The translations under genes and the position numbers were made by a program. Source: Phoenix dactylifera (lineage: Eukaryota; Streptophyta; Magnoliopsida; Arecales; Arecaceae). From it: DNA of 64,000 nucleotides. The notes under the pieces were generated by a model that worked only from the letters and a program-made list of their open reading frames with translations, was not told the DNA's origin and did no database searches. The DNA lies in contig NC_052392.1 in assembly GCF_009389715.1 (NCBI RefSeq), positions 32,771,227 to 32,835,226 on the forward strand, read 5' to 3'. Position 1 is the first letter of the stretch; each line of letters starts with the position of its first letter. This document shows positions 36,180 to 46,895 of the stretch, piece after piece.

Positions 36180-36779
36180 GTCGCAATATTCAGACCGAGG
36201 TCGGCGCATAGCTCGAACAACCTTGAGATTAGCTGGAAACAAGCTGAGTAGGTTGGTTGAGGCATCAGGAGTTGGTCTCCTCCGAGGTTGTTCTATAAGA
36301 AATCCGCTTGCCAGAGAGTTTCCGACGAAGGACCCTCCTATGCCTAAGTTAGAATAGGGAGACAACAACATGAAAGGGAGAAAATCTCAGCAAATTGTGG
36401 TTATGATATTGCGTAGTATGTGTTCTCGCGTACCTGAGGTCCCCCGGACTGCTCCTCTATATAGGCGAGTCAGTTTTGTTGTTACCTAGGTCGACGTGTA
36501 CCAATGGTCAGGTGGCAGTCAGTAGTACGACCTCGCGTGGGTGGCATACAGTACGACCGCGTGCTAGATGCAGAGCTGTTGCAACGGCCAGTCGTTGTCG
36601 CGATGATCGATTGTCTTGGTCATTATTAGCACATGTTGATTGGTTTCTCGGTCAGAGGCAAAGCTGTTCACCTAGGTCGGAGGCAAAGCTATTTACCTCG
36701 ATCGGTCGGCTGCGTAGCTAGGACCAAAATTGCCTGTCCCGATTTATACTGATATTATCAAGGTCGGTCTGATCTAGCA
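36180..36779 (-). repeat. Remaining 5' LTR of the minus-strand gypsy
   Basis: It lies upstream of gag and ends (minus strand) with GCGACAACA just before the primer-site-like ATTGGTGCGAGAG. A TATA-like CTATATAGG occurs at about 36458. The outer edge near 36779 (TGCTAGATCAGACC on the minus strand) is a guess, since no second LTR is available to compare. Confidence 0.5.
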
Positions 36780-37379
36780 TTGGGGTGTCCAAAATTTCTC
36801 CAATCAGGAAGAATTCTTTATCTAATCAAACAATTGTGACACGAAAGAATGGGATGCCATCCCATTGATTTAGGTTTCTCAGGGAGAGCTTTACACTCTT
36901 CAATCTTGCCTAGAAAGAAGTGCATAAGCATCTAAAGACTAAGATAAGCACAAACTACCAACTAGCCTTTTTAGAAACTTATAGATGCCCAATGGATTGA
37001 CGTGGCATATTTACATTGGCTGAATTGATGTTTTTAAACCGGAGTGACAACGCATGGTGCATGTGGCTAAAGGAGGGGTCCTAATCATCCAGCTATCATC
37101 ACGTGATCCCATGCATGCATGGACCAACCACCGACAAAACTCCCCATCGCCGTCCCACCGCACTTTTTCTGGCGGACACTGGACTTGCCCACGTACTAAA
37201 TGCCCTTCATACTTCCCCAATCCACATTTATACCCCTTCAATAATATTCAATCCAAGGAGCTCAGGTTTTGTTTCCCTTTTTAACCATTCTTACTTGAGG
37301 GACATTTAAACATTCTGAATATTGGTATTTACCACTTTAGTAAATAGAGAGAGAGAATCACTCAAGTTAATATATTACC

Positions 37380-37474
<95 letters not shown>

Positions 37475-38251
37475 AATGTTCAAGTACATATGTTATGGAC
37501 ATGTGCATACATAAACCTACTATTAGATTATTAATATTATGTATATCGAAAATATTTGCAATCATATATGATTGCTTGAAAATTGTATTGTGTGTTTATG
37601 AAATAAATATATTAATTTATATCTTGCCATACCAATTGAAGTGCTTCTTCTCTGCTTAATTTTATTACTTTTATTTGTCAATCCAGATTCAAAATAGGAA
37701 GAAGATCATAGTATCTTCCATCACACCCATGGAATACTTGTGCATGATAAAGCCTAGTAATATGCGCACCTTTCTAATTTTTACTTGAGATGCTACTGTA
37801 GCTTCTTGATTAACTGCTGAACTTCAAATGCTGGAGAATAGCGTTGAAAGCAATCATTTCCAAGTCACGTATCTGGTTAGAAATGAAAGTACCTATCATT
37901 TCCCAAGACATGAGAAATAGTATAGTGAAAGTTGCCTTTTGCTTTGATTACTTCACACCGAAATCCACCAGCTTGTCCGAGATATGGATAATTCATAATG
38001 ACGATACAAACCTTGATTTAGTGCATTCAACTGTTAAACTGGGTTTCACTCTATTTCATTTGTCTACCAATTTTACTTCCATAAATTTCAAGGAGAAAAT
38101 ATTATAATCAGAAGAAGAATGGCATCTTCGCAGTTTTGAACGACTCAGAGGACTCTTCTCTTTCTGCGATCACCGTCCCTCCCACGCTGCCCTTTTTCAG
38201 TGTTGTACCTCAGCAAACGCAGTCCCAACTCTTTCCCAAATCCCAAGAAAG
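36780..38251. promoter_or_regulatory. Upstream region of the phytocyanin-like gene
   Basis: AT-rich DNA without a recognised gene. It holds the compound microsatellite at 37384-37471 and a CT-rich leader just before the start codon (38140-38250). Short open frames at 37011-37309 and 37844-38107 have no motif. Confidence 0.35.
37384..37471. repeat. (TA)n(CA)n(TA)n compound microsatellite
   Basis: A TA tract, about a dozen CA units, then another TA tract in one uninterrupted 88-bp block about 0.8 kb upstream of the phytocyanin-like gene. The TA arms can self-pair, and the CA core is a hypervariable type. Confidence 0.95.
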
Positions 38252-41100
38252 ATGGCTCAGATCAGCTCTTGCAGCGGTTTCCTTCCATTCTCTAACTGCA
38301 TCTTCTACTTCCTCATCTCTTGTCTCTTTGTAATCCTCCTGAATTGCCAATGTTCCAATGCTTACAAAAACTACACAGTTGGAGACTCCTTGGGCTGGTA
38401 TGACAACCTCATGGAGCCCAAGGTTAACTACCAGAAATGGGCTGCTGGCAAGAACTTCAGCCTTGGAGATTTCCTCAGTAAGTCCACAATTCCAAACTCT
38501 GGAACCAAAATGGGATGGTATTCTGTTTGTAGCAGTTGTTCTGTTTCCCTTATCATGATTGATCTCATGGGCTATTGACTGTCTTTATCTTTCATATTAA
38601 TGGCATGATGATAACAAATTTTCCTATTTTATGATATTCCAAAGGTTCTCCTTTTCATTGTCTGCTTCCCCTAATTTTGAAAATAGTCCCATCTTTGCTA
38701 ACATAAATTGGAAATAGGAAACTTCCTTGTTTTTAAGAGCGTGTTTTCTGCTGCAGCTTTGTTTATAGTGCAAAATATGGTTCATAGGGCTCTCCTGAGT
38801 TTTGTTTGACTACAAAAAATGATTTCAATCATCAGTTAGTTTATTTGATCAACCTAGTTTAATTCATGTCTTCCTCTATCCTTATTGGTCCTATTCATGC
38901 AATCAGAGGGGAAAGTCCATTAAATTTTTTGAGAGACATGGGGAAAACAATAATAATAATAATAAACTTTCAAGTTAGAAGGATTAGCTGCCAATTGGAA
39001 GGTTTCAGATGCATCAGAAAGCTTAGGCAATCCTCTCTCTCTCTCTCTCTCCCCCCCTCTGAGGGAAGAAAAGAGGTTAGGCAATCCTGTGGTGGACTTC
39101 CCCAACCTAAATTATGAGTGAAAAGTTTTTTCTTGCAGTTACTTGTTAGTTCATGATATTCTGTAAGAGTTTTGAGTTTGCTCTAAATCCTTCTGTTCCC
39201 AGTGACTCTCCTCTGTTGAAGGGGAGTTTGTTTCTGTCTTCCTGGGTGTTTATGTTGTTCCATCTGTTTCATTTTATTAATGAAGTTCGTTAGACCTAGA
39301 CCAATCATTCTCTCTGAATAAAAGATTCTCTAGGGGTCGCATGGATTCTATTTTGTGCCAATCAAATTGGCCAAAGGAGGGAGAAAAGAGTTTCCAACTA
39401 GAATTGGGCTGCAGCCTAATTCCTTCTGCGATTAGTGTTGTAAACCAAAACCTTGACCAGTCTCTCAAAATGTTTGTATGTAATTCATTCCACTCTTGCC
39501 ATTAGATTATGAAATGCTCCCTATGGTGAGTTCCTTCTGTCATTTAAGTTCTGAGAAAATGACAGACTTTCCTTTACACCATTTAACCCAATTGGCAGCA
39601 GATTTTAATATGATGGTGTAAATTTATGATCAAGATCAGCTCACTTCGATCTGCACAATAGAGGTTAAGATTGTCTCCTAACTTACTTTGTGAATTGTGC
39701 TCCATGTAGCATAGATGTGTAGGTTCATTTTATATGTTTAGCGTGTACTGGTTAGCTGTTCCATCACCATCTGACATTTGTCGGTTTAACATACCTTACA
39801 AATTTCTAACCATCAATTATTTTTGATCTTTTTCATCTCAGATATGATATGAACTTATAGGACCTCCCTTAAATTAGTATTGAATGGCAGAGCAATGGCT
39901 ATATGCCAATCAAAGACTTGATACAAAGACCAACCTTGCCACAAGCCCCTTCAATTTAGTGGTACTAGGTCCAGCTCAAATACCTCTACGAAATATCTGT
40001 GATCGAGTAAATAGCTCTACGAACGAATGGATCCAATCGAAATGAAAAAATTTGTACAAGTTATATATTTCGTCACCACTTTATGAAAAAATCTTAGGTA
40101 TGAATATATCAGATATATGTGACTCGATTGGTAAAATAGTTTCCCTCTCCAAAAAAAAACATATTTTTTTTTACGGACTCACAAAGATAATATTTTGTTG
40201 CAAATGAACAAGCTTCACAAGCTCTATGCTCTGTAAAAGTGCATCATGAATGTCTCTTTATTCGTATCGATGAGCAAGTCTATTTCAGTGTCCCTGCATA
40301 TGATGTTGATATGGCAACTAAGCAGCTGACATGATTACTGATTATCCTGGACAGTGAAAAGGTTGCTGAAGATAATCTCTAGTTTTCAATTCAGTAAACC
40401 GTTGCCGAATGCTTATCATTATATTTCCAAAGAGGTTAATAAATCCTAGGTGACTGCACGGATTTGTTCTTTTGGATAGAGTTTTACATCCAATATCAGT
40501 AAACATCTTCTTGTGGGGATCTCGATATTGATATTTAAACAAATGCTTCCATCTCTAATTGTTGGACTACAGACCATACTTAATTCTAATGAGAAGGCAT
40601 TGTCCTGCCGTGTAGTTTTCAACACAGACAAGAACCACTCAGTGGTCCAGACCTACAATGCAACCACGTACAAGCATTGCAACTACAACGATGCCGAGGA
40701 CGATGACACGATGGAATGGTCTGCCGGAGAGCCGGAGTTCAGCAAGGAGGCGGCGACCGTCGCCGTGCCACTGCTCAAAGAAGGATTGACCTACTTCTTC
40801 TCAGGCAATTACGATGGCGAGCAATGTCAGCAAGGACAGCACTTCAAAATCAACGTCAGCCATGGACAGGGATTGCCTCCTAGCCTCAAGAGCCCGTCGG
40901 CGGCACCGGCGCCGAACAGCCCGGATGATGAGAGCTTGGTGCCTGACACTGTGGTTCCCTCCAACTTCAATAATCCAGCAGACACCAGCCCTGTTAATGC
41001 AACATCAGGGGCTGGTGAGGCTCTGCCCAGATTAGTGGGGAAGGAGGGTGGGAAGTTGCTTTTGGGGTTGGGGCTTGTGGGGGCTCTTCTGATTTATTGA
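38252..41100 (+). CDS. Phytocyanin-fold, early nodulin-like / uclacyanin-like GPI protein
   Basis: Two exons, 38252-38477 and 40616-41100, join at phase 1 (donor CTCA|GTAAGT, acceptor TGTAG|TTTTC) and give 236 residues. The joint restores GDFLIFNTDKNHSV, the phytocyanin core. A hydrophobic signal peptide covers about residues 15-35. The plastocyanin-like domain runs from YTVGDSLGWYDN to GQHFKINV, with Cys in YKHCNY and GEQCQQG for the fold disulfide. A Pro/Ser-rich tail (SAAPAPNSPDDES) and a hydrophobic end (LLLGLGLVGALLIY) suggest arabinogalactan-type glycosylation and a GPI anchor. Of the type-1 copper ligands only the first His (KNHSV) remains; Cys, second His and Met are Ser, Gln and Gln. 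It is therefore probably a copper-free cell-surface protein, as in early nodulin-like proteins. The single intron site is typical of phytocyanins. Confidence 0.88.
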
Positions 41101-41308
41101 TGAAACTGAGATTAGCTGTGTTTCTCTAAGTATAGCTTATTTTTTATTGAATTTATTCCTAATAGTTAGTTTGGGGTATGGTATGGTGCTGAATTTATGT
41201 TTGGTTGATTGGATGTCTTTCATTTGTATATGAAAATAAGAATGCAGTTGCATAATCTTATTTTAGTGTTTGATTAATTGTGTCAACAAATGATAGTTCT
41301 TTGAGGAG

Positions 41309-41363
<55 letters not shown>

Positions 41364-41800
41364 AGATGATAATGAGAATTTATGTGCATGTTATTTATGA
41401 GCTTTCCGAGTATTGATACAATATTCATTTATTCGGTATTGTTAATTGATTATTTTTTATTACTTATTGTGTAGCGGTTTGGAATTTTTATTGGGATGGA
41501 AAAACTCATACTTTTTTTTCTTTTTTTTTAAGAGTCACAGGAGGCATAATTTCAAATGAGAGGGATGTGGAGTTCATACAGCTAGTCATTAGTTAATTAG
41601 TTATTTTTTTTATTTTGATGATATCGATGGATATCGAAAAATTTGTATTTGAACTAATTGATGTTTTAATTCTAATTGTTGGTATTGTATGAATTTTGTT
41701 TATCTTAGGCTTAGCATATTTTTTAGGACTCTACCTTATGGAGTGTGTGGTTATATCTCGTTCCAGATCCGAGTGTTGGGTTTGGGGCATGACAGCTAAT
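41101..41800. other. 3' flank of phytocyanin-like gene
   Basis: The probable 3' UTR extends to about 41.27 kb. A pure (TA)n tract lies at 41312-41359. The remainder is AT-rich with no gene. Confidence 0.4.
41312..41359. repeat. (TA)n microsatellite
   Basis: An uninterrupted TA dinucleotide run of about 24 units, self-complementary, 0.2 kb past the phytocyanin-like stop codon. Confidence 0.95.
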
Positions 41801-42150
41801 CCCTATTCCTTAGGCCATCTATGGTGAGAAGATCCAGCAAGGAGAAAGGGCAAGAGAGATCAAGAAAGGAAGGGAGAGGGAGAGAAAGAGAGAGAAGGGA
41901 AGGATTTGATGTCATACCTTTGTGAGAGAAGAATCACTAGGGCTGAAGAAGACGGTACAAAAGGGTCGTGGGCACACATCACAGGGAAGCAAAGAACAGG
42001 AAGGATTCGGGATCAAGGTTGGAGGGAAAGAAAGACATGGGTGGAGAGGGAGGGAGAGAGAGAGAGAGAGAGAGGAGATCAGTGGGGGAATTGAAGTGGC
42101 CATCCACCTTCCATCATACATATCCATTGATCCAAGTGATTGGGTCAGCA
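41790..42150. repeat. GA-rich dispersed repeat, copy A
   Basis: It contains AGCTAATCCCTATTCCTTAG, CATCTATGGTGAGAAGATCC, AGCAAGGAGAAAGGGCAAGA and a (GA)n tract (42049-42075), then GGCCATCCACCTTCCATCATA. The same order is found in copy B (43311-43370 plus 44489-44800), where another element interrupts it. Confidence 0.78.
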
Positions 42151-42269
42151 AGGTCAATCCGAAGCTTGGAGGTCTCTGAATGGGCCAAGCTCAAGCTGAG
42201 GGTGCTTAGCCCGATTTTAGGCCATGACAATCCAAGCAAAGGGTTGGGTGCAAGTTGTTATTATTAGAT

Positions 42270-43300
42270 TTAGATGCATTCCATCTTGATCAATGCTTAG
42301 ATCTACTTGTTGGTTTGCTAAAGTTGTTTCAGGCGTTATTTCAAATCCCTTAGACATCAAAATTCCCTCAAGTGACATTGTTGATCTATAGGCTATAGAA
42401 CTCTTGCAATGATCACTTGTTTGATGCTCAATCTTTGATTCAAGTTTTAAGACATTGGACTCTATAGATATATGATCCTGTACCATCATAAGTCAGATTT
42501 CTTTGACTGAAGGGGCCAAATAATTTTAATAAGAGGCCAAAAATTATCAAATATGAAGAATATGACTTGGATATATTTCAAGTTGTGTTGGAATAAAACC
42601 AAAGGCTACATTCAAATCTTTCAATGCCACAAAAGTCCTAGGTGACCTTTATACCACTTCTAAACAAGTTAAAGACAGGAGAGGAAGCGACCCATGACTA
42701 CAAGTGTCCAATGAGCTTACTTTTTGTGAACTATGTCTAAATAGGTTAAGTTTTAGCAGCAAGAGTAGTCTAGTGCACATTACTTACAAAGATGGCATCA
42801 GCTTAGTCAGCAATGAATTATATTCTAGGTGCATCTTGAATCACCTAAGGTCAAATCAGTAAGATACAATCGTTTGAATGAAGACCTATCCCTAATGATG
42901 GATTTCAAGCAATTTATGAAAATTGCATTCCATTGCCATCATGAGTAAACAATAATATTTTTATAATTTTGCTAAACTTTTCTTAGTTTTTGCTTCTATA
43001 AACACTTGATGAATGACTTAGAAGTTGTGTAGGATTTGGAAAATATTTTTTTTATTTTTAAGATTAATTATATTTGTATGTAAAGTTGGAAAAGGGCTAT
43101 GCCAACTCAAGTTTTCCTACTACTTGAGCCCTGCCCTAAAAGAAAATTTTAGGCTTCGGGCCATGCCTAGGCCCGATAATATTTCTAAAATCCAACACGA
43201 GCCTAACTTGAGCCCAAACCTGAGCTTGGTTTGAAGCATAAATAGGCATGATTTTTCTGAAAGGCTAGGCTCAATTCAAATCCCAAACCCGAACCCCAAA
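42270..43300. other. Intergenic DNA between repeat copies
   Basis: No gene recognised. Part may be retrotransposon interior that cannot be translated into a known motif. Confidence 0.35.
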
Positions 43301-43310
43301 CCCAATTCCT

Positions 43311-44685
43311 AAATGCTAATCCCTATTCCCTAAGCTATCTATGGTGAGAAGATCTCGGCGAAGAGTAAGGCTGTAAATAGGTCGAGTTGACCCATTATCT
43401 GACCCGACCTGATTGGCTTAGAACTAATCTGGACTCAATTTAAAGACCCATGGGACTAGGTCGGGTTCCAAATTTGTACCCTTTCCACATTCCAGTTCAG
43501 GTCTAGGTTTGTTGAATTCTGACCTAACCCGATCCGATTCAATTATTACCTAGGTCTTATTTGAGTTTTCGGACCTATGACCTGACCCAAAATCAATATA
43601 CTCGTTAATTCGAGTGCCGGCATATATTCCATTTATCATGCATAGATAACTGGCCTACTAGGTATGGTTCTTGTCCTCTGTGTAGAAGGGATATTTAGAT
43701 CCTTCCCTTGTAACTTACAAAAACTTGAGATATATGCATATGAAATGTTATGTATCTGGGTTCTTCTAATTCTTTTACACATGCCTTGTTATTTTCTCTT
43801 TTTCTGAGTCTAGATAGTTATGGAACATGAAATGCAGCTCACTTTCTTTATAACCACCATATATCTTTTATTATAGACATGCTAACTTGTAGATTAACAT
43901 TTTTTAATAGTTTTGCCTACCACTTGTATCATCTATCTATTTCATGTATAATTTGTTCTTAGTATTTCCCCTATCTTAAAAACAAGATCATTCTAAGGAA
44001 TGTAGTGCCACATGGATTAGAACATTGGCCTTAAAGAGAATACTATGTCAAAGTAAGTGTTGGATAAAACTGTGAAGGTTATGGTTATGATGGATTAGAA
44101 TAGGGGAAATTTTGAGATTGTATCATCGAATCAAAAGTAAGTGAGTGGATTTATTTATTAAAGTAAGTGATAAGAAAGAGGAGCACACCTGTTTCTCAAA
44201 AAGAAAGATAAGAGTCCTTGTTAGCATTAAGTATTGACATTATGAATGATCTGGATCCAACCTAAACCCGACTCGGATCCGAATTTTTCGAGTTAGGACT
44301 GGATTATACATAAACCTGACCCAATCTGAACGACCCATTAGGTCAAAAATTTTAGTCGTAGACCTAATACGACACAACCTAATCTTCCATTGGTTGGATC
44401 TAGGTCCAATATTAAAATCTGAACAAGTAACCAGATCGGGACAACGTCACTCATGACCCAATCCGATCTAACCCATTTACACCCCTAGCAAGGAGAAAGT
44501 GCAAGAAAGATCAAGAAAGCGGGGGAGGGAGAGAGAAGGGAAGGAGGGATAGGATGTCATGCTTTTGTGAGCAAAGAGTCACTAGAGCTGGAGAAGACGG
44601 TAGCAAAGGGCCATGGACACACATGGTGAGGAAGTCAAGGACTAAAAGAGTTTGGGATCAAGATTGGAGGGAAAGAAAGACAAGG

Positions 44686-44739
<54 letters not shown>

Positions 44740-44800
44740 TGGGTGTGAGAATCGAAGAGGCCATCCACCTTCTGTCATACATCTCCATCATCACACCTTT
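43311..44800. repeat. GA-rich dispersed repeat, copy B, interrupted
   Basis: 43311-43370 matches the start of copy A; after about 1.1 kb of inserted DNA, 44489-44800 continues the match (AGCAAGGAGAAAGTGCAAGA, then a GA microsatellite at 44687-44735). The split locates the insertion precisely. Confidence 0.75.
43371..44488. mobile_element. MULE-like non-autonomous insertion
   Basis: Its ends are inverted: left AGGCTGTAAATAGGTCGAGT, right ACCCATTTACACCCCT (GGGGTGTAAATGGGT when reversed). Short related sequences sit on both sides (GCGAAGAG and GCAAGGAG), which may be a decayed 8-10 bp target duplication of Mutator type. The body has GGGTCGGG/CCCGACC-like subterminal repeats and no transposase. 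Confidence 0.6.
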
Positions 44801-46460
44801 CACTGCCACCATTGCTGTTATGCCTTTCCAGAGGGATTTAAGAGGAAGAAACAGAAGGAATAAGGAGGGCCATGGCCCAAGCGCATGGATTGGAGAAGCG
44901 CGCATGCAGAAAAAGTGCACTCCTAAAAGTTTCTTTATATAAGTAACGAAGTGGGTGGGTGAGGTTTTCAAGGGTCTCTATTTAAGTAGCTTGGCCACTT
45001 TGTTATTTGGTCAAATGGTCATGGGTTAAGGTCAGGTCTGGTTCACAAGGTTAGAATCAACAACTCGTGCTGGGCTTCGAGTCTGGCATTGGGATGTTCT
45101 TGGCACCGGGTCGAGCCTGGCATCAAGTCGGGTCTAAGCTGGTCCAACCTCGAACATGGACCTAATTCAAAATTGAATTGGTTTATAGATTACAGACCCG
45201 AGTTCAAATAAAACATTACTTAGGCTGGGCACAAAGCTTGACCTGAAGGTGGTCGACGGGGCCTATTTCCGCCCTTATCTACATAGAATTAGAACTACCA
45301 CGGGCCTTTGAAATCCGTCACTATAGTAGCCCCCATGTAATCTTAGTCACACTATCTTTTCTCGACTCTTGAATGTACTTTTGGTGTTTCTCAATTCTCA
45401 TGAATGGTGGATTCGCATGTGCTTTGATCAATCCTACAGCAACCCTTAGTAGATCCCAGGAATGCTAATAGCGAGTTAGTGGATTGAAGGAAGTCTCATT
45501 CATTTATAGTGATTCTAGTTAATTGATTCTAAGAGTTGACAAAGACCTTTAGTTATTAAGATAAAGCTACTATTTCTCCCATATCTTCTAGATTTCTTCT
45601 CTAACTCCCTTCTTTTTTCTTTTTTAAGGTTGTAGTTCTTTTCTAATTAGCTTCTAGATTATTTGAGTATATTTTTCTTTCAATTTCTACTATGTTCCTT
45701 TGAAGCTCACACCAACACCCCTCTACCTTCATTAATCTCAAACTAGTTTCTTGTTGGCCTATGGAGTCTTATGGCTTGCTGCTGAGTTCAAAAGGCCCAA
45801 TTGTAAAATCATCTAACAAGCCTTTCAATATCTCATCTGGCCCTATCTTCGTCTTTTACTAATGATCGGTCGCTTATTACCGTTACTGCCTACTTCCTTC
45901 AATAAGAAAGAGCCCCCATATCGGACCAAAGGCGAAGAGCTCTCTAAGTATGCTGGCTTGCTTGCTCGGTAAGCGCTTGAAAAGTGTGTTACAAAGACTG
46001 CGCACTAAAGCTACTGGGATTGCCTCAATCATGCTTATGCTATCTCCATCTATTGGCTGCCCCACTGTCGTAGAATGGTGTAGCTAAGCTTCGATAGCTC
46101 CATTTGTGAGAACAAATCATTTTCTCCTGCTAGGCTGGTCTATGTTGCAACAAGAGGAGCTCCTCATGGCATTGCCATGAAAATTAAAGGCAGCTTGGGA
46201 GGGTGCCATGGGCCAATGGTTTATGGATTGGATAAAAATTTGACCTTAAGATGATAACAATTGGTCATTACTTGAATCAATCACTATTTTAGGTCAGGCC
46301 GCTTCACAAGTTTGTTTCTGCTGCTCATGCCCATACCTTTTTTTTTTTTTTTACTCGGATGGCTTAGATTCTTTTTGTGATTTTAATTTTACAACATTAT
46401 GTGTTGCCTTCTACTTCCCTGGCATGTATTAATTATTTTATTTACATTTTTAGCAGACGG
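44800..46460. other. Intergenic repeat-like DNA, no gene
   Basis: At 45.0-45.3 kb there are TGGGTTAAGG/GGTCAGGTC and GGGCTGGGCACAAAGCTTG motifs resembling TE ends; 45.9-46.05 kb has an unassigned short minus-strand frame. Nothing is supported as a gene. Confidence 0.35.
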
Positions 46461-46565
46461 AATATATGTATACATGAATACATACATACATATATATACA
46501 TATATACATAATATACAAACATGCACATAATATAAATACATGCATACATACATAACATATATATA
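46461..46565. repeat. (CATA)n/(TA)n simple repeat
   Basis: Degenerate CATA/TATA tandem sequence about 0.35 kb upstream of the SNF2 gene start codon. Confidence 0.85.
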
Positions 46566-46699
46566 AGATAATAGAATTTTCAAAAATATAATAAAAATAA
46601 AAATAAAAATTCTGAGACGTTGTACTCTTAAATCTTTATTATGGAAAAAAACGAAAAACATGACGCGACAAAACCATGTGCAAGTTATCAGCCCACTCC

Positions 46700-46895
46700 A
46701 ACATTTATGGTACACGTGTCGCTCTTTAGGAATTTCCTTATTCAGGAAGTAGCGCCATAGATCAAAGAAAAACAAAGAAAAGAAAATAAAAGAAAACTTT
46801 CGGGCTTTCGTCTCGTTGTCCACCGCCTATTCAAATCCCTCTCTATAGCCCGCCCTACTCTCTTACTCCCAGCCTTCCGAAAACCCCCACTCCCC
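46700..46895 (+). promoter_or_regulatory. SNF2 gene proximal promoter and leader
   Basis: Composition changes from AT-rich to CT/GC-rich just before the ATG. A weak TATA-like CTCTATAGCC lies at about 46841. The leader is C-rich. No specific factor site can be assigned. Confidence 0.35.

Larger units (their letters stand above)
29300..36779 (-). mobile_element. Truncated Ty3/gypsy element, Tat/Retand-like, minus strand
   Basis: In transcript order: LTR (about 36779-36180), a possible primer site with ATTGGTGCGAGAG, gag (about 35740-35020), protease/linker, reverse transcriptase, and RNase H interrupted by an inserted LTR. The remains of the RNase H-to-integrase linker end near 29.3 kb. Integrase and the 3' LTR are missing. 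Many stops and shifts break the frames. Lineage is inferred from gag and RT wording (e.g. WFSRLRPESV, YVDDMLVKS). Both outer boundaries are approximate. Confidence 0.75.

Noticed and set aside
46389..46823. 144-codon minus-strand open frame rich in Tyr, Phe and Ile
   Set aside because: Low-complexity translation of the CATA/TA simple repeat and AT-rich DNA upstream of the SNF2 gene.
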